DNA of 64,000 nt from Thermoanaerobacterium sp. CMT5567-10 (GCF_030534315.2 NZ_CP130558.2:1485501-1549500), one strand, 5' to 3'; positions 53,647-63,309 are shown, numbered from the stretch's first letter. Numbers and translations: made by a program. Notes: generated from the sequence alone by a model not told the origin.

Positions 53647-54003
53647 TTAAGCACCGGCTTTCTCAGAATCATCGTGTTTTTCCAGATGAATGTTGTACTT
53701 TTTGTCTGTACAGCTTCTGTAATGCACATCAAGCTTTAAACACTTTTTAGGACACTTCTCTACACATACGCCGCACAGAACACACTCAAACGGATTGTAC
53801 TCCCAAACACTGGTTTTTCTGTCAACCTTTATGCAGTTTGATGGGCACACTCTCTGGCACATGCCGCAAAAAATACACTCATCAATATTGTTTTCCAAAT
53901 GACCCCTGTTAATATCAAAAGGCTTTCTCTCTTCAAATGGGTACATGCGAGTTACTGGCTTTCTAGACAAATTAGAAAAAACGCTTTTAAGCATATCCAA
54001 CAT
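53647..54003 (-). CDS. echF: Ech-type hydrogenase ferredoxin subunit
   Basis: The product is 118 residues. ATG 54003 follows AGAGGTG. Two 4Fe-4S motifs, CIFCGMCQRVCPSNCI and CVLCGVCVEKCPKKCL, fill the middle. EchF (NuoI-like) takes electrons from soluble ferredoxin and passes them to the small subunit EchC. Its start lies beyond the stop of echE by about 28 bp, and its stop abuts hypA. Confidence 0.92.
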   Translation of the reverse strand: MLDMLKSVFSNLSRKPVTRMYPFEERKPFDINRGHLENNIDECIFCGMCQRVCPSNCIKVDRKTSVWEYNPFECVLCGVCVEKCPKKCLKLDVHYRSCTDKKYNIHLEKHDDSEKAGA

Positions 54004-54031
54004 TTCAATTACACCTCTTTCCTGGTTGTGT

Positions 54032-55114
54032 TTATCTCTCTGTGCAACTGATACAAGGATCAATTGTCAATATCAATACAGGCACATCTTGCAATTGAGA
54101 TCCAGGAAGTATTTTTAAAAGAGCAGGAATATTTGCAAAGGTAGGTGTTCTTATGCGAAGCCTATCCAAAAATTTTGTGCCATTTGATTTAATGTAATAC
54201 ACAACTTCTCCTCTTGACTGCTCAAGCCTAGATATAACTTCCCCTGCTGGCGGATTGCCTTTTACAGGAACATTAATATCTCCTTCAGGCATTTTACTCA
54301 AGGCCTGTCTTATAAGATCGATTGACTGAAATATTTCTTTCATTCTGACAAGATTTCTTGCATAACTGTCACCGCTCTTTTCTACAATCGGTTCAAAATC
54401 AAGGTATTTATAAGCTGCATAGCCGGTAGTCCTAAGGTCCAGATCCACACCACTTCCCTTAGCCATAGGTCCAGTAGCACCAAGCTCATATGCTTCTTCT
54501 TTCGTCAAAACACCTATGCCTACTGTCCTCTCTTTTACCGTGTAGTTATTCATGACAACATCATTGATGTCTTTAAGCTGCTCTTCAACATCGTCTAATT
54601 CTCTAAGTATCCATTTAGCCTGATCACTGCTTATATCTTTTCTTACACCTCCTACTATATTTACTGAAATAATTACTCTGTTCCCGGATGTGGCTTCTAG
54701 TATGTCCATTATCTTCTCGCGAATCTTCCACGTCTGCATAAAGAGATTTTCAAAACCAAACGCATCCGCAAAAAGACCAAGCCACAAAAGATGGCTGTGT
54801 ATCCTGTGAAGTTCTGCCCAAATTGTCCTCAGATATTCTGCTCTTATAGGAACCTCTATACCCATCAGTTCTTCTATTGCCTGGCAATAATCCTGTCCAT
54901 GCATACAACTGCATATACCGCATACCCGTTCTACTACGTACACCATCTGGTTAAAGTCCTTTTTTTGCGCTAAAGTCTCTAATCCCCTGTGGACAAAGCC
55001 AAAAGCCGGATATGCTTCAATAACCTTTTCATCCTCCACCACAAGCTTTAGGTGAATCGGCTCAGGCAAGACAGGGTGCTGCGGTCCAAACGGTATAGTT
55101 CCTTTTTCACTCAT
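54032..55114 (-). CDS. echE: Ech-type hydrogenase large (NiFe) subunit
   Basis: The product is 360 residues. ATG 55114 follows AAGGGTGG. FGPQHPVLPEPIHLKL and the cysteine pairs RVCGIC (N-terminal) and DPCISCTER (C-terminal) provide the four Ni ligands of the NiFe site. The TER tail after the last Cys is very short, suggesting that maturation proceeds without a cleaved C-terminal peptide, as in other Ech enzymes. It reduces protons to H2 with ferredoxin electrons and drives ion pumping. It overlaps echD by 8 bp. Confidence 0.94.
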   Translation of the reverse strand: MSEKGTIPFGPQHPVLPEPIHLKLVVEDEKVIEAYPAFGFVHRGLETLAQKKDFNQMVYVVERVCGICSCMHGQDYCQAIEELMGIEVPIRAEYLRTIWAELHRIHSHLLWLGLFADAFGFENLFMQTWKIREKIMDILEATSGNRVIISVNIVGGVRKDISSDQAKWILRELDDVEEQLKDINDVVMNNYTVKERTVGIGVLTKEEAYELGATGPMAKGSGVDLDLRTTGYAAYKYLDFEPIVEKSGDSYARNLVRMKEIFQSIDLIRQALSKMPEGDINVPVKGNPPAGEVISRLEQSRGEVVYYIKSNGTKFLDRLRIRTPTFANIPALLKILPGSQLQDVPVLILTIDPCISCTER

Positions 55115-55493
55115 TCTTACCACCCTTTTCTCTTCTTATTATCTCTATATCAGCCTGCGGACTTATTGGTGAGCTCTCTCCCAGCATCAAATTGCCGCCA
55201 AAATCAACAACAAGTCCATCGAATTCTACACCAAAAAGTTCTTTTATCTCATTTTCTACCAACAGTGCACATGAATAAACATCGGATACACTGGGCACAT
55301 TTTTACCATCTGTTACAATATGGATATTATCCAAATCATACCCTTTAGCAAAGGTATATATTATTTTAAATTGTCCTTCTAAATTCAAACAAGTTTCTGT
55401 GACAAATCTGTACCCATCATCATGGTATTTTTTCACTTCTTTTTTAAGGTTATCAACAGTCACTTCTCTGCTATTAACAATCATGAAATTCAC
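55107..55493 (-). CDS. echD: Ech-type hydrogenase subunit D (NuoC-like)
   Basis: The product is 128 residues, with YRFVTETCLNLEGQFKIIYTF and the ENEIKELFGVEFDGL motif of NuoC/EchD-type subunits. It links the peripheral and membrane arms. It lies 3 bp after echC and overlaps echE. Confidence 0.88.
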   Translation of the reverse strand: MNFMIVNSREVTVDNLKKEVKKYHDDGYRFVTETCLNLEGQFKIIYTFAKGYDLDNIHIVTDGKNVPSVSDVYSCALLVENEIKELFGVEFDGLVVDFGGNLMLGESSPISPQADIEIIRREKGGKNE

Positions 55494-55495
55494 TC

Positions 55496-55969
55496 CTAAC
55501 CTAAGCTTTTTGCCGAAACTATTACTTCTCTACGAGAATATTTATCCTTCAAAATCTGCGCAGCTTTGTAAAGCCCATCTATCATTGCCTCAGGTTTTGC
55601 CGGACATCCCGGAATATAAACATCTACTGGAATTACTTTGTCAATGCCTCCTAAAACATTGTAGCAATCTCTAAATATTCCTCCGCTGCATGCACATATT
55701 CCTGCCGCAACAACTACCTTCGGCTCAGGCATCATATCGTAAACATTTTTAAGCACATCTTTATTTTTTTCATTTACTGTGCCAGTTACAATTAAGATAT
55801 CAGCGTGCTTTGGATTACCTACATTTACCATTCCAAATCTCTCCATATCGTAGATCGGGGTCATGCAGGCAAGCACTTCTATATCACAACCGTTGCAGCT
55901 TCCACAGTCATAATGTACAACCCATGGTGATTTAGAAAATGACTTTTTTACAAATTCCTTTAATCCCAT
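55496..55969 (-). CDS. echC: Ech-type hydrogenase small subunit (4Fe-4S, NuoB-like)
   Basis: The product is 157 residues. The cysteines of the proximal cluster are seen in DCGSCNGCDIEVLA, ICACSGGIF and PGCPAKPEAMIDGL. It carries electrons from EchF to the NiFe site of EchE. It follows echB by 6 bp. Confidence 0.94.
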   Translation of the reverse strand: MGLKEFVKKSFSKSPWVVHYDCGSCNGCDIEVLACMTPIYDMERFGMVNVGNPKHADILIVTGTVNEKNKDVLKNVYDMMPEPKVVVAAGICACSGGIFRDCYNVLGGIDKVIPVDVYIPGCPAKPEAMIDGLYKAAQILKDKYSRREVIVSAKSLG

Positions 55970-55975
55970 ATTTTA

Positions 55976-56833
55976 TCACCTCGATACAAAATACAAATAT
56001 CCGATATTTACCACTGTAAAGACAATGCCTACAATCCAGCTAAAACTAAGCATCCATTTCAGTGTCATCCTTGCAGATATATTATCTACAATTATATCTA
56101 AAAACAATATTAAAAGAGAAATCAAAGCTCCAATTATAAGATTTTGAGACCAAAAAATTGCTATCATTGAAAGTAATAGCACAAGTTCATACCAATCAGC
56201 TATTTCAATAAGTGCTAAATAAGGTCCAGAATAATCCGTCAAAATACCTCTTACAAGCTCTTGATGTGCATGCTCAGATGTTGAAAAATCAAATGGAGAT
56301 TTTTTAATCTTTATATCCAGAACAAGGCACAACACCAAGAATATAAGTGGCAAATCCAGCAACAACCTTCCGTGTGACATAATGCTCTTAAGGCTAAAAC
56401 TTCCAGATACGTAGTACATTCCAATAAGCACAAAAATCAGGAGAGGTTCATAGGCCAACATCTGCATCAATTCCCTCTGTGCTCCTACTTGACTGTAAGG
56501 TGATCTTGTTGCCAAAGCACCTACGATGTAAAATACAAGCCCTATAGACATTATAAAAATTATCATTAGCAAATCAGCTTTGATTGCAAAAAAACCTATG
56601 CTTAAAATAGCCGACAGCAAATATATATATGCTGCAAATATCTGGAAGTCATTTACTATCATCTTCTCTTTAGAAAGCAATTTTACAACGTCATAAAAAG
56701 GTTGTAATACAGGTGGACCATACCTGCCTTGAATAAGCGCAGTCACCTTTCTGTCCAATCCTGTTATAAGTCCGCCTATTATCGGCGTCAAAACAACTGC
56801 CGCCGCAAAAACTAAATAATCTGACCACGTCAT
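55976..56833 (-). CDS. echB: Ech-type hydrogenase membrane subunit B (NuoH-like)
   Basis: The product is 285 residues with about eight helices. GRYGPPVLQPFYDVVKLLSKE and DFSTSEHAHQELVRGILTDYSGPYLALIEIADW match the NuoH/HycD family, which anchors the peripheral arm and forms part of the ion path. It overlaps echA by 4 bp (ATGA). Confidence 0.94.
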   Translation of the reverse strand: MTWSDYLVFAAAVVLTPIIGGLITGLDRKVTALIQGRYGPPVLQPFYDVVKLLSKEKMIVNDFQIFAAYIYLLSAILSIGFFAIKADLLMIIFIMSIGLVFYIVGALATRSPYSQVGAQRELMQMLAYEPLLIFVLIGMYYVSGSFSLKSIMSHGRLLLDLPLIFLVLCLVLDIKIKKSPFDFSTSEHAHQELVRGILTDYSGPYLALIEIADWYELVLLLSMIAIFWSQNLIIGALISLLILFLDIIVDNISARMTLKWMLSFSWIVGIVFTVVNIGYLYFVSR

Positions 56834-58713
56834 AGCAATATCCCTCCGAAAATAGCCAGTATCAAAATAAGCGAGATGTAATTCATGTATTTCGTCATCA
56901 AGGCTTCATTTATGATACTTGGAAGATAATAATTTTTCACATCATAGCCATTATTTGAGTCATCGTAATTAAGCCCAGCCTCGTATGGCTTTGTCTGAAC
57001 TATATCATGGGAATTCTTTATGGTTAAAAATGCTAAGATAACGGCTAAACCTATGGCAAAAAATACTGGATATATGGAAAACCCTCCAAGGTTGCTTTCA
57101 AGGTATCCTGCTGCAGCTTTTACAGAAATCGACATCTTCAGCATGTTTATCTCAGGTTTAACAATGGCATTAAAAAGCTGTGTAACAGCCAAACTCAATA
57201 CAATCGCTATCGTAACTAAACTGTACAAAGCAAATCTAATGGTTAACGGTTGTTTTTCTACAAAGAATTTGCTGTTACGACCTTCAGACAAAATATTTCC
57301 AATCCATCTTGTGTAGTACATAACTGTTACTGCACTGCCAATTATTAAAAGCAAAGCAACAACCAAATTTTTTGATGCAGCTTCTATTGCCATCCACTTG
57401 CTTAAAAGCATTCCAAATGGAGCAATCATTAATGAAAGAATGCCTATAAAAGTGATAATCGTCGTAACAGGCATTTTTGTAATAAGCCCCTTCATGTCCT
57501 CGATGTCACGGCTGCCGATATTTTGCTCAATTGTTCCAACACACAGGAACAAAAGCGCCTTTGATACAGCATGGAATATTAAAAGCAAAATCGCTGCTGT
57601 TATAGCACTGGACGTGTTGATTCCAATACTTGATATCATCAAGCCCAAATTTGCGATTGTGGAGTACGCAAGTATCTTTTTTGCATTGCTTTGGCTTAAT
57701 GCCAAAACTGAAGTTGCAATAAATGTAAATGCTCCATATAATGCTATGAAACCACTTAAAGTAGTTCCTCTAAATGCAGGTGCAAGCCTTAATATAAGGT
57801 ATATAGCAGCTTTCACCATTGTACTTGAGTGCAATAGCGCAGATACTGGTGTCGGTGCTACCATCGCTCCTAAAAGCCAGCTTTGGAATGGCATTTGAGC
57901 TGCTTTAGTAAATGCAGCCAGAACCATAAAGAATACTGGAATTAAGAGGATATAAGAACTATTTGTCTTTAATAGAGCATCCAGTGTTATTATTCCTGTA
58001 TACTTATAAAGGATTATAATACCTACTAACAAAGAAAAACCGCCTAACATATTAATCCACAATGCTTTAGACGCATTTCTAATCGCTTCTTCTGTCTTAT
58101 CATGAGAAATAAGCAGGAATGATGATAATGACGTTATTTCCCAGAAGAAATATATCCACATTAAATTATTTGAAAAAATTATGCCATTCATAGCTCCGAT
58201 AAATAAAAGAATAATGGCAAAAAACCTAGATTGTCTTGATTTAGTCAGTTTCTTTTCTTCTTCATGATGATCCATGTAGCCAAATGCATATACAGCAATT
58301 ATAGGTCCTACTACTGAAACTACCAAATTCATAATTATTGATAAGTTGTCAATGTAAAATGTATTTACTTCTTGTTCCTTTAGCATAAATAGTTCAAAAA
58401 ATGCAAGTGGCAATATTTGCAGTATTGCAAAAATTGCAATTTTAGGTTCTTTTACTTTAAAGGATATATATAATGTATAAAGCAGCAGTAAATAATCGCC
58501 AACTTTTATCAGTTTATCAATGATTCCATAAAATGAAGTGTTTATTGCCGTTGGCACATTTACAACTTTTAACACTGCCAATGCACTTAATAAAACAATT
58601 ACCAGTGTAGCTGAAACAATTGTCTTTCTAGCCAGTGACTTGCCAGTTGTAATGGTTATCAAGCTCATTACAATAGGAACTATTATGCTTATTAAAATTA
58701 GATCACTTGACAT
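56830..58713 (-). CDS. echA: Ech-type hydrogenase membrane subunit A (NuoL/Mrp antiporter-like)
   Basis: The product is 627 residues with about sixteen helices. The proton-conducting antiporter core has NLMWIYFFWEITSLSSFLLI (conserved Glu), FTKAAQMPFQSWLLGAMVAPTPVSALLHSSTMVKA (conserved Lys and His), and AYSTIANLGLMISSIG. It is the first gene of the operon and carries out H+ or Na+ translocation driven by hydrogen evolution. A GGAG site lies before ATG 58713. Confidence 0.94.
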   Translation of the reverse strand: MSSDLILISIIVPIVMSLITITTGKSLARKTIVSATLVIVLLSALAVLKVVNVPTAINTSFYGIIDKLIKVGDYLLLLYTLYISFKVKEPKIAIFAILQILPLAFFELFMLKEQEVNTFYIDNLSIIMNLVVSVVGPIIAVYAFGYMDHHEEEKKLTKSRQSRFFAIILLFIGAMNGIIFSNNLMWIYFFWEITSLSSFLLISHDKTEEAIRNASKALWINMLGGFSLLVGIIILYKYTGIITLDALLKTNSSYILLIPVFFMVLAAFTKAAQMPFQSWLLGAMVAPTPVSALLHSSTMVKAAIYLILRLAPAFRGTTLSGFIALYGAFTFIATSVLALSQSNAKKILAYSTIANLGLMISSIGINTSSAITAAILLLIFHAVSKALLFLCVGTIEQNIGSRDIEDMKGLITKMPVTTIITFIGILSLMIAPFGMLLSKWMAIEAASKNLVVALLLIIGSAVTVMYYTRWIGNILSEGRNSKFFVEKQPLTIRFALYSLVTIAIVLSLAVTQLFNAIVKPEINMLKMSISVKAAAGYLESNLGGFSIYPVFFAIGLAVILAFLTIKNSHDIVQTKPYEAGLNYDDSNNGYDVKNYYLPSIINEALMTKYMNYISLILILAIFGGILL

Positions 58714-58735
58714 GCTTTCACTCCTTTACAATTAC

Positions 58736-58760
58736 ATACAATGCATATTATATATTGTAT
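58736..58760. promoter_or_regulatory. Inverted repeat upstream of echA
   Basis: ATACAAT and ATTGTAT are perfect 7-bp arms around 11 nt, with a TATAAT between them on the minus strand. The repeat lies 23-47 bp before the start, where an operator would act. It does not match the Rex consensus. Confidence 0.4.
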
Positions 58761-58918
58761 ACAAATTCATGTATCCACTTTGATTATAAATCCAAATAAA
58801 TAATAAGTCAATTGTATTTAATATTAATTAATTTTGTTTATTATTTAACAATATTTCAATGTTTTTTGTAATTTAAAGCACAATAAAACGGCAGAGAATA
58901 ACAATTCCCTGCCACTAT

Positions 58919-60403
58919 TTAGCACGCTTTTTCAACATTTTTGCCATTTAATATTCCTCTTAAATATTCGCCAGATATCGTTTCTTCTTTAACCAATATG
59001 CTTGATATTTCATTTAGCTCATCTATTTTATCTTTTAATAAATCTTTAACTTTTTTTTCTTGTTCTTTTATTATCCTATTTACTTCTTCATTTACTTTAT
59101 CACCTGATATATCATCTTTGCTGATAATGCCCAGATTTGAAAGTCCCGTAAATACTATCTTCTTTGCGATATCTACCGCTTGCTCAAAATCATTTGCCGA
59201 ACCAGTGCTTCTGCTATTTAAGATTAGAAGCTCTGCAGTAGTTCCTCCTAGTGCTACCATTATTTCATTTTCCAACTGTTCTTTTGTATATATTAATGTA
59301 TCGTCTTTTTCAGTCTGTCTTACAAAACCTAGGGCTTTTCCTCTAGGCACTATTGTAACAGTAGCCACAGAATTAGGATTGACAATCTCACCAACTATAG
59401 CATGTCCTGCTTCATGTATTGACACTCTCAATATCTCTTCTTCAGTAGGTTTTTTATCAGTTTTCTCACCAAGTATAACTTTGTCGACTGCTTCCTGCAT
59501 ATGTTTCTGCATTATTTTTTCTGACCCATCCCTCATTGCCAAAATTGCAGCTTCATTGCAAAGACTTTCAAGGTGAGCACCCGAAAAGCCAAATGTATCT
59601 TCTGCAATTGCCTCCAGATTTACATTTTCATCTAATGGTTTGTTTCTTGTATGAATCTTCAATATCTGAAGTCTGCCGCTTTTATCTGGCAGGTCAACAC
59701 TTACCTGCCTGTCAAATCTCCCTGGTCTAAGTAAAGCAGGGTCCAGCATGTCAGGTCTGTTTGTGGCTGCAACAACAAGAATATTTATATCATTATCACT
59801 TTTTATTCCATCCATTTCAACAAGAAGCTGATTTAGCGTCTGGTCGTACTCATGATGGCTCTCATTTGTACCCCTTTTCGCCCCAAGAATATCTATTTCA
59901 TCTATAAATATTATTGCACTGTCTTTTTGTTCTTTTTTTGCCAATGCTTTTGCGGATTCGAAAAGTTTTCTGACCCTCTGTGCACCAACACCTGCATACA
60001 TCTCAATGAATTCACTTCCAGATGTAGCTACATAGCTAGAGTTAGTGTATTTAGCAGCCGCTTTAGCAAGCAGAGTTTTGCCTGTTCCAGGAGGTCCGCT
60101 TAAAAGTATGCCTTTAAGTGGCCTTATGCCCATCTTTTTGATTTTATCCCTATTAATCACAAAATCCAGTGCTTCTTTTAATTCTGATATAGCTGTACTC
60201 TGTCCCCCTATATCATCAAACGATACGCTTGTATCAGGATTTACGATTTTTCCGGAAGTACTTAAAAGTCCTTTGTTTTCCAGTATAAAACTTAAGGCAA
60301 AAATCATTATGCCTATTATAACAATCGGCGTAATATCAATGCCCAAAATAGCGGCAAAAATGACTAAAGCAATTGAAATACCTATAAGTATTTCTTTAAC
60401 CAT
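58919..60403 (-). CDS. FtsH-like AAA+ zinc metalloprotease, short form
   Basis: The product is 494 residues, shorter than typical FtsH (600-650). The N-terminus has two adjacent helices (about residues 4-40) without the usual extracytoplasmic domain between them. The AAA domain carries GPPGTGKTLLA (Walker A), AIIFIDEIDILG (Walker B) and the second region of homology ATNRPDMLDPALLRPGRFDR. The protease domain carries HEAGH (zinc site). It is a membrane protease for protein turnover. The gene follows the membrane protein at 60408 by 4 bp, probably a functional pair. Confidence 0.9.
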   Translation of the reverse strand: MVKEILIGISIALVIFAAILGIDITPIVIIGIMIFALSFILENKGLLSTSGKIVNPDTSVSFDDIGGQSTAISELKEALDFVINRDKIKKMGIRPLKGILLSGPPGTGKTLLAKAAAKYTNSSYVATSGSEFIEMYAGVGAQRVRKLFESAKALAKKEQKDSAIIFIDEIDILGAKRGTNESHHEYDQTLNQLLVEMDGIKSDNDINILVVAATNRPDMLDPALLRPGRFDRQVSVDLPDKSGRLQILKIHTRNKPLDENVNLEAIAEDTFGFSGAHLESLCNEAAILAMRDGSEKIMQKHMQEAVDKVILGEKTDKKPTEEEILRVSIHEAGHAIVGEIVNPNSVATVTIVPRGKALGFVRQTEKDDTLIYTKEQLENEIMVALGGTTAELLILNSRSTGSANDFEQAVDIAKKIVFTGLSNLGIISKDDISGDKVNEEVNRIIKEQEKKVKDLLKDKIDELNEISSILVKEETISGEYLRGILNGKNVEKAC

Positions 60404-60407
60404 TTGG

Positions 60408-60923
60408 TTATTCCCCCTTTGTATTGCGCGGTATTATCTTGTACAAATAATTTTGGCCATCATAGATACTTAAATATATATTATTTTCATCGATGTAAAT
60501 ATTCGTTTTTGCACCTTTATCACTGCCATTTTTGTCTACAATCTTGCTCATTTCTATATAATCACCATTTTGAATGGCCTGATATATTGCAAACTGGTCC
60601 TCATAGTAGATATTATTCAATTTATCATTGGGATTGTCAATTATCTTCATCTCAATTTTAACCGGATATTTATTGATTATCTTTTCAATGCTTGTATAAG
60701 CAGTCATAAGGTTATCTATTTTTGAAAGCTTAATATTCGCAATATAACCGCTATTTCCAATAATTACATCAGCAGATTTAACATATTCAGAAGATTTAAT
60801 ATCATTAGATATCTTTTCTGGCAAAATGCGATTCTGATATAGATTAAATCCTCCTAATAGAATACCCAGCGCTAAAGTCACTGTTACTATGACTATCTGC
60901 CATTTTAATTTTGAAAACATCAT
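60408..60923 (-). CDS. Single-helix membrane protein paired with FtsH-like protease
   Basis: The product is 171 residues. A helix (about residues 8-26, WQIVIVTVTLALGILLGGF) is followed by an outer domain of about 140 residues (ISNDIKSSEYVKSADVIIGN, IEKIINKYPVKIEMKIIDNP). I do not recognise the family. The tight coupling to the short FtsH-like gene suggests it supplies the missing outer domain or a regulator; this is inference. Confidence 0.65.
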   Translation of the reverse strand: MMFSKLKWQIVIVTVTLALGILLGGFNLYQNRILPEKISNDIKSSEYVKSADVIIGNSGYIANIKLSKIDNLMTAYTSIEKIINKYPVKIEMKIIDNPNDKLNNIYYEDQFAIYQAIQNGDYIEMSKIVDKNGSDKGAKTNIYIDENNIYLSIYDGQNYLYKIIPRNTKGE

Positions 60924-61157
60924 ATCCCCCCTCTATAGCGGCATGATATATCATATTATATCATAAAATATATACTCGGACAATACCACAATAAAATAAA
61001 TCAATAATCAGATAGAAAAAGACCTTAACATTCATATTTAATTTGATTAATATCATTCATAATACTATAATAAGTTAATAATATATAATTATAGTACAAT
61101 TCTTTTCTAAAACTTAATGTATAAAATTTACAAATCATATTGAGGAGAGTGAACATC

Positions 61158-61520
61158 GTGAGGATAGCTGCGACATTGACAAAAGAAGGATTGATTTCTA
61201 AATTGCCTGATGGACCATATATTGTCATTTTTGACACAGAAAAAAAAGATGCAGAAAAATACGACAATCCAGGTTTTACTCTAAAAGAAGGAAGAAGAAG
61301 CGCTGTAGTAGATCTATTTATAGATAAAAAAGTAGACACAGTCATAACAATTCCTGAATCCCTTTGTGACATATCTTACGGAAAAGCAAAAAGTAATGGC
61401 ATTAGATTCATAAGGCTTAATGAAAGTTTACCATATGAAGAAGTGATAGAAAATTTACAGGCATATCTAAAGAATACAACATCAGACATACCTGAAGATG
61501 AACTATTTAAAAGAAGATAA
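61158..61520 (+). CDS. NifX/NifB-C-terminal-like domain protein
   Basis: The product is 120 residues. GTG 61158 follows GAGGAG; the upstream in-frame start has no site. The fold pattern (VRIAATLTKEGLISKLPDGP, FTLKEGRRSAVVDLFIDKKVDTVITI, YEEVIENLQAYL) fits the dinitrogenase iron-molybdenum cofactor family of small ligand-binding proteins, which often lie next to Mrp/ApbC. The gene converges with mrp. No nif cluster is present, so a metal-cluster role independent of nitrogenase is likely. Confidence 0.6.
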   Translation: MRIAATLTKEGLISKLPDGPYIVIFDTEKKDAEKYDNPGFTLKEGRRSAVVDLFIDKKVDTVITIPESLCDISYGKAKSNGIRFIRLNESLPYEEVIENLQAYLKNTTSDIPEDELFKRR

Positions 61521-61527
61521 AAATTTA

Positions 61528-61555
61528 TGGAGGCATTAAATTTACATTGCCTCCA
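61528..61555. terminator. Hairpin between NifX-like gene and mrp
   Basis: TGGAGGCA and TGCCTCCA form an 8-bp stem with a 12-nt loop between convergent genes. No long T-tract follows, so efficiency is uncertain. Confidence 0.55.
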
Positions 61556-61578
61556 TTCTCTACTACAAAACATTCACA

Positions 61579-62634
61579 TTAGCGTATCGGTTTTACTTTT
61601 TCTGATGCTTTTTTCGCAAGTTCCATATAATATTTTGCCTCAGGATCATTTATAAACGCTACAGGCAATCCAATATCACTTTTCTCCCTTATCTTTATCT
61701 CTATAGGAATCTTCACAAGCACATCTGTATTTAACTCTTTTGCCAGTTTTTCTGTTTCGCCTTCTCCAAAGATACTGTACCTTTTATGACAATCAGGGCA
61801 CTCAAAATACGACATGTTCTCCGCTATACCTATCAAATCTATGTTCACCTTTTGAGCCATATAAGCAATTCTTCCTGCTACATGGGATGCAGATGCTTGT
61901 GGCGTCGTCACAAGCAAAAACTTTTGCTCTGGTATTTTTTGCATTATTGTAAGAGGTATGTCCCCAGTACCAGGTGGCAAGTCAATTATCATGTAGTCAA
62001 GGTTTCCCCAATAAACGTCATTCATAAACTGCTCAAGTACTCCTCCTAAAAGTGGGCCTCTCCAAATAAGGGGCGTATCTTCATCTGCAAAATTCCCCAT
62101 AGATATCACTTTGATGCCGTATTTTTCAATCGGCAATATCGTATTCTCATCTAAAGCGTATGGCCTTTCGCCTACTATGCCTAAAAGACGCGGTATGCTA
62201 AAGCCTAAAACATCGGCATCAATTAAACCCACTTTATAACCCAATCTTCCCAGTGCAACAGCAAGATTTGCAGAAACAGTTGATTTCCCAACACCGCCTT
62301 TACCACTTCCTACCGCTATCACACGAGTTTTCTCAAATAAAGGTACTTTACCCTGATTCATGCTGTTTGCAAGTTTCTGCCTTTCCTCTTCTGTCATGGC
62401 ACCCATGTTGACTACCACATCATCAACACCTTCAAGATTTTTAACCTTATTTATTACATCCTCTTTTATGCTGTTTTGAAGTGGACATCCTTTAATAGTT
62501 AACTTTATGTCAATTGTAACTATATTGCCATCTATATTAATATTGTCGACCATGTTAAGGTCTACGATGCTTCTTCCTATTTCAGGATCGTAAACATCTT
62601 TTAGCACATTTAAAATTTGTTCTTTTGTAATCAA
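61579..62634 (-). CDS. Mrp/ApbC-type iron-sulfur carrier P-loop ATPase
   Basis: The product is 351 residues from TTG 62634, which has a GGGGG site 7 nt upstream; a longer open frame upstream has no start support. The N-terminal MIP18/DUF59 domain (ILNVLKDVYDPEIGRSIVDL) is followed by the Mrp domain with GKGGVGKST (deviant Walker A), DLPPGTGDIPLT and the CPDC pair that binds the cluster (YFECPDCHKRY). It loads 4Fe-4S clusters into target proteins in the cytoplasm. Confidence 0.93.
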   Translation of the reverse strand: MITKEQILNVLKDVYDPEIGRSIVDLNMVDNINIDGNIVTIDIKLTIKGCPLQNSIKEDVINKVKNLEGVDDVVVNMGAMTEEERQKLANSMNQGKVPLFEKTRVIAVGSGKGGVGKSTVSANLAVALGRLGYKVGLIDADVLGFSIPRLLGIVGERPYALDENTILPIEKYGIKVISMGNFADEDTPLIWRGPLLGGVLEQFMNDVYWGNLDYMIIDLPPGTGDIPLTIMQKIPEQKFLLVTTPQASASHVAGRIAYMAQKVNIDLIGIAENMSYFECPDCHKRYSIFGEGETEKLAKELNTDVLVKIPIEIKIREKSDIGLPVAFINDPEAKYYMELAKKASEKVKPIR

Positions 62635-62835
62635 GCATATACCCCCTAATGGTATTTTGTTTTCAATACTTATATTATAATATATAATCACAATAAATAG
62701 AATACCCTTAAAATCATTTTTTACAATGATTATTTTATAAATAACTATAAAATAGATAAAGTAAGAGTAATTCTTGACAATAATAATATCATATTTATAG
62801 AAATAAAAGATATGAATAACGAGGAAGTGATACAC

Positions 62836-63204
62836 ATGATGTTGAAAAAAGCAACCACTTTACCTCAAAATGTACAAGATGTTTTAAATAAAATGTTGGA
62901 TCATCAGGATTATTCTTTGGTTAGCAGTAACGGATTATACTATATAATAGCTACAAGAGGTGAAATGCGTACATCAGGTTACTCAATAAATATTGATGAT
63001 GCTAAAATAATCAAAGATTCTGATGATACAACATTAGAGGTAAATGTATCATATGTGAATCCAGCTAGAGATTCTTACGTTTCTCAAGTTTTGACGTATC
63101 CACATGATGTAAAAAGTTTTACATATGACGGCAAAATCACGAAAGTAATAATAAATACAAAAGTAGGTCGTAATATTACAAAAGTAAACTATATTAAAAT
63201 GTGA
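62836..63204 (+). CDS. PrcB-C-terminal-domain-like protein
   Basis: The product is 122 residues. ATG 62836 follows GAGGAAG. LYYIIATRGEMRTSGYSINIDDAKI, TTLEVNVSYVNPARDSYVSQVLTYPHDV is the pattern of the PrcB C-terminal domain. Family members are surface or protease-complex parts. No signal peptide is seen, and function is unknown. Confidence 0.75.
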   Translation: MMLKKATTLPQNVQDVLNKMLDHQDYSLVSSNGLYYIIATRGEMRTSGYSINIDDAKIIKDSDDTTLEVNVSYVNPARDSYVSQVLTYPHDVKSFTYDGKITKVIINTKVGRNITKVNYIKM

Positions 63205-63309
63205 AAACAATTACCAAATTAATATTGAAATTTTTGTTAAATTAGATAATTGAATAAATTATTGTATTAATATATGATTAAAGTATAATACTGCAAGGGG
63301 GAATTATAA

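Noticed and set aside
56830-58713. Annotation as complex I NuoL or an Mrp antiporter
   Set aside because: The six-gene order with a NiFe large subunit carrying both Ni-binding cysteine pairs shows an Ech-type hydrogenase.
58736-58760. Rex redox-sensor site upstream of ech
   Set aside because: The repeat is ATACAAT/ATTGTAT and does not match the TTGTGAA or TTGTTAA half-site of Rex, although Rex control would be sensible.
61025-61372. Minus-strand ORF of 115 codons over the NifX-like gene
   Set aside because: It is antisense to a gene with a proper start, ribosome-binding site and recognisable fold.
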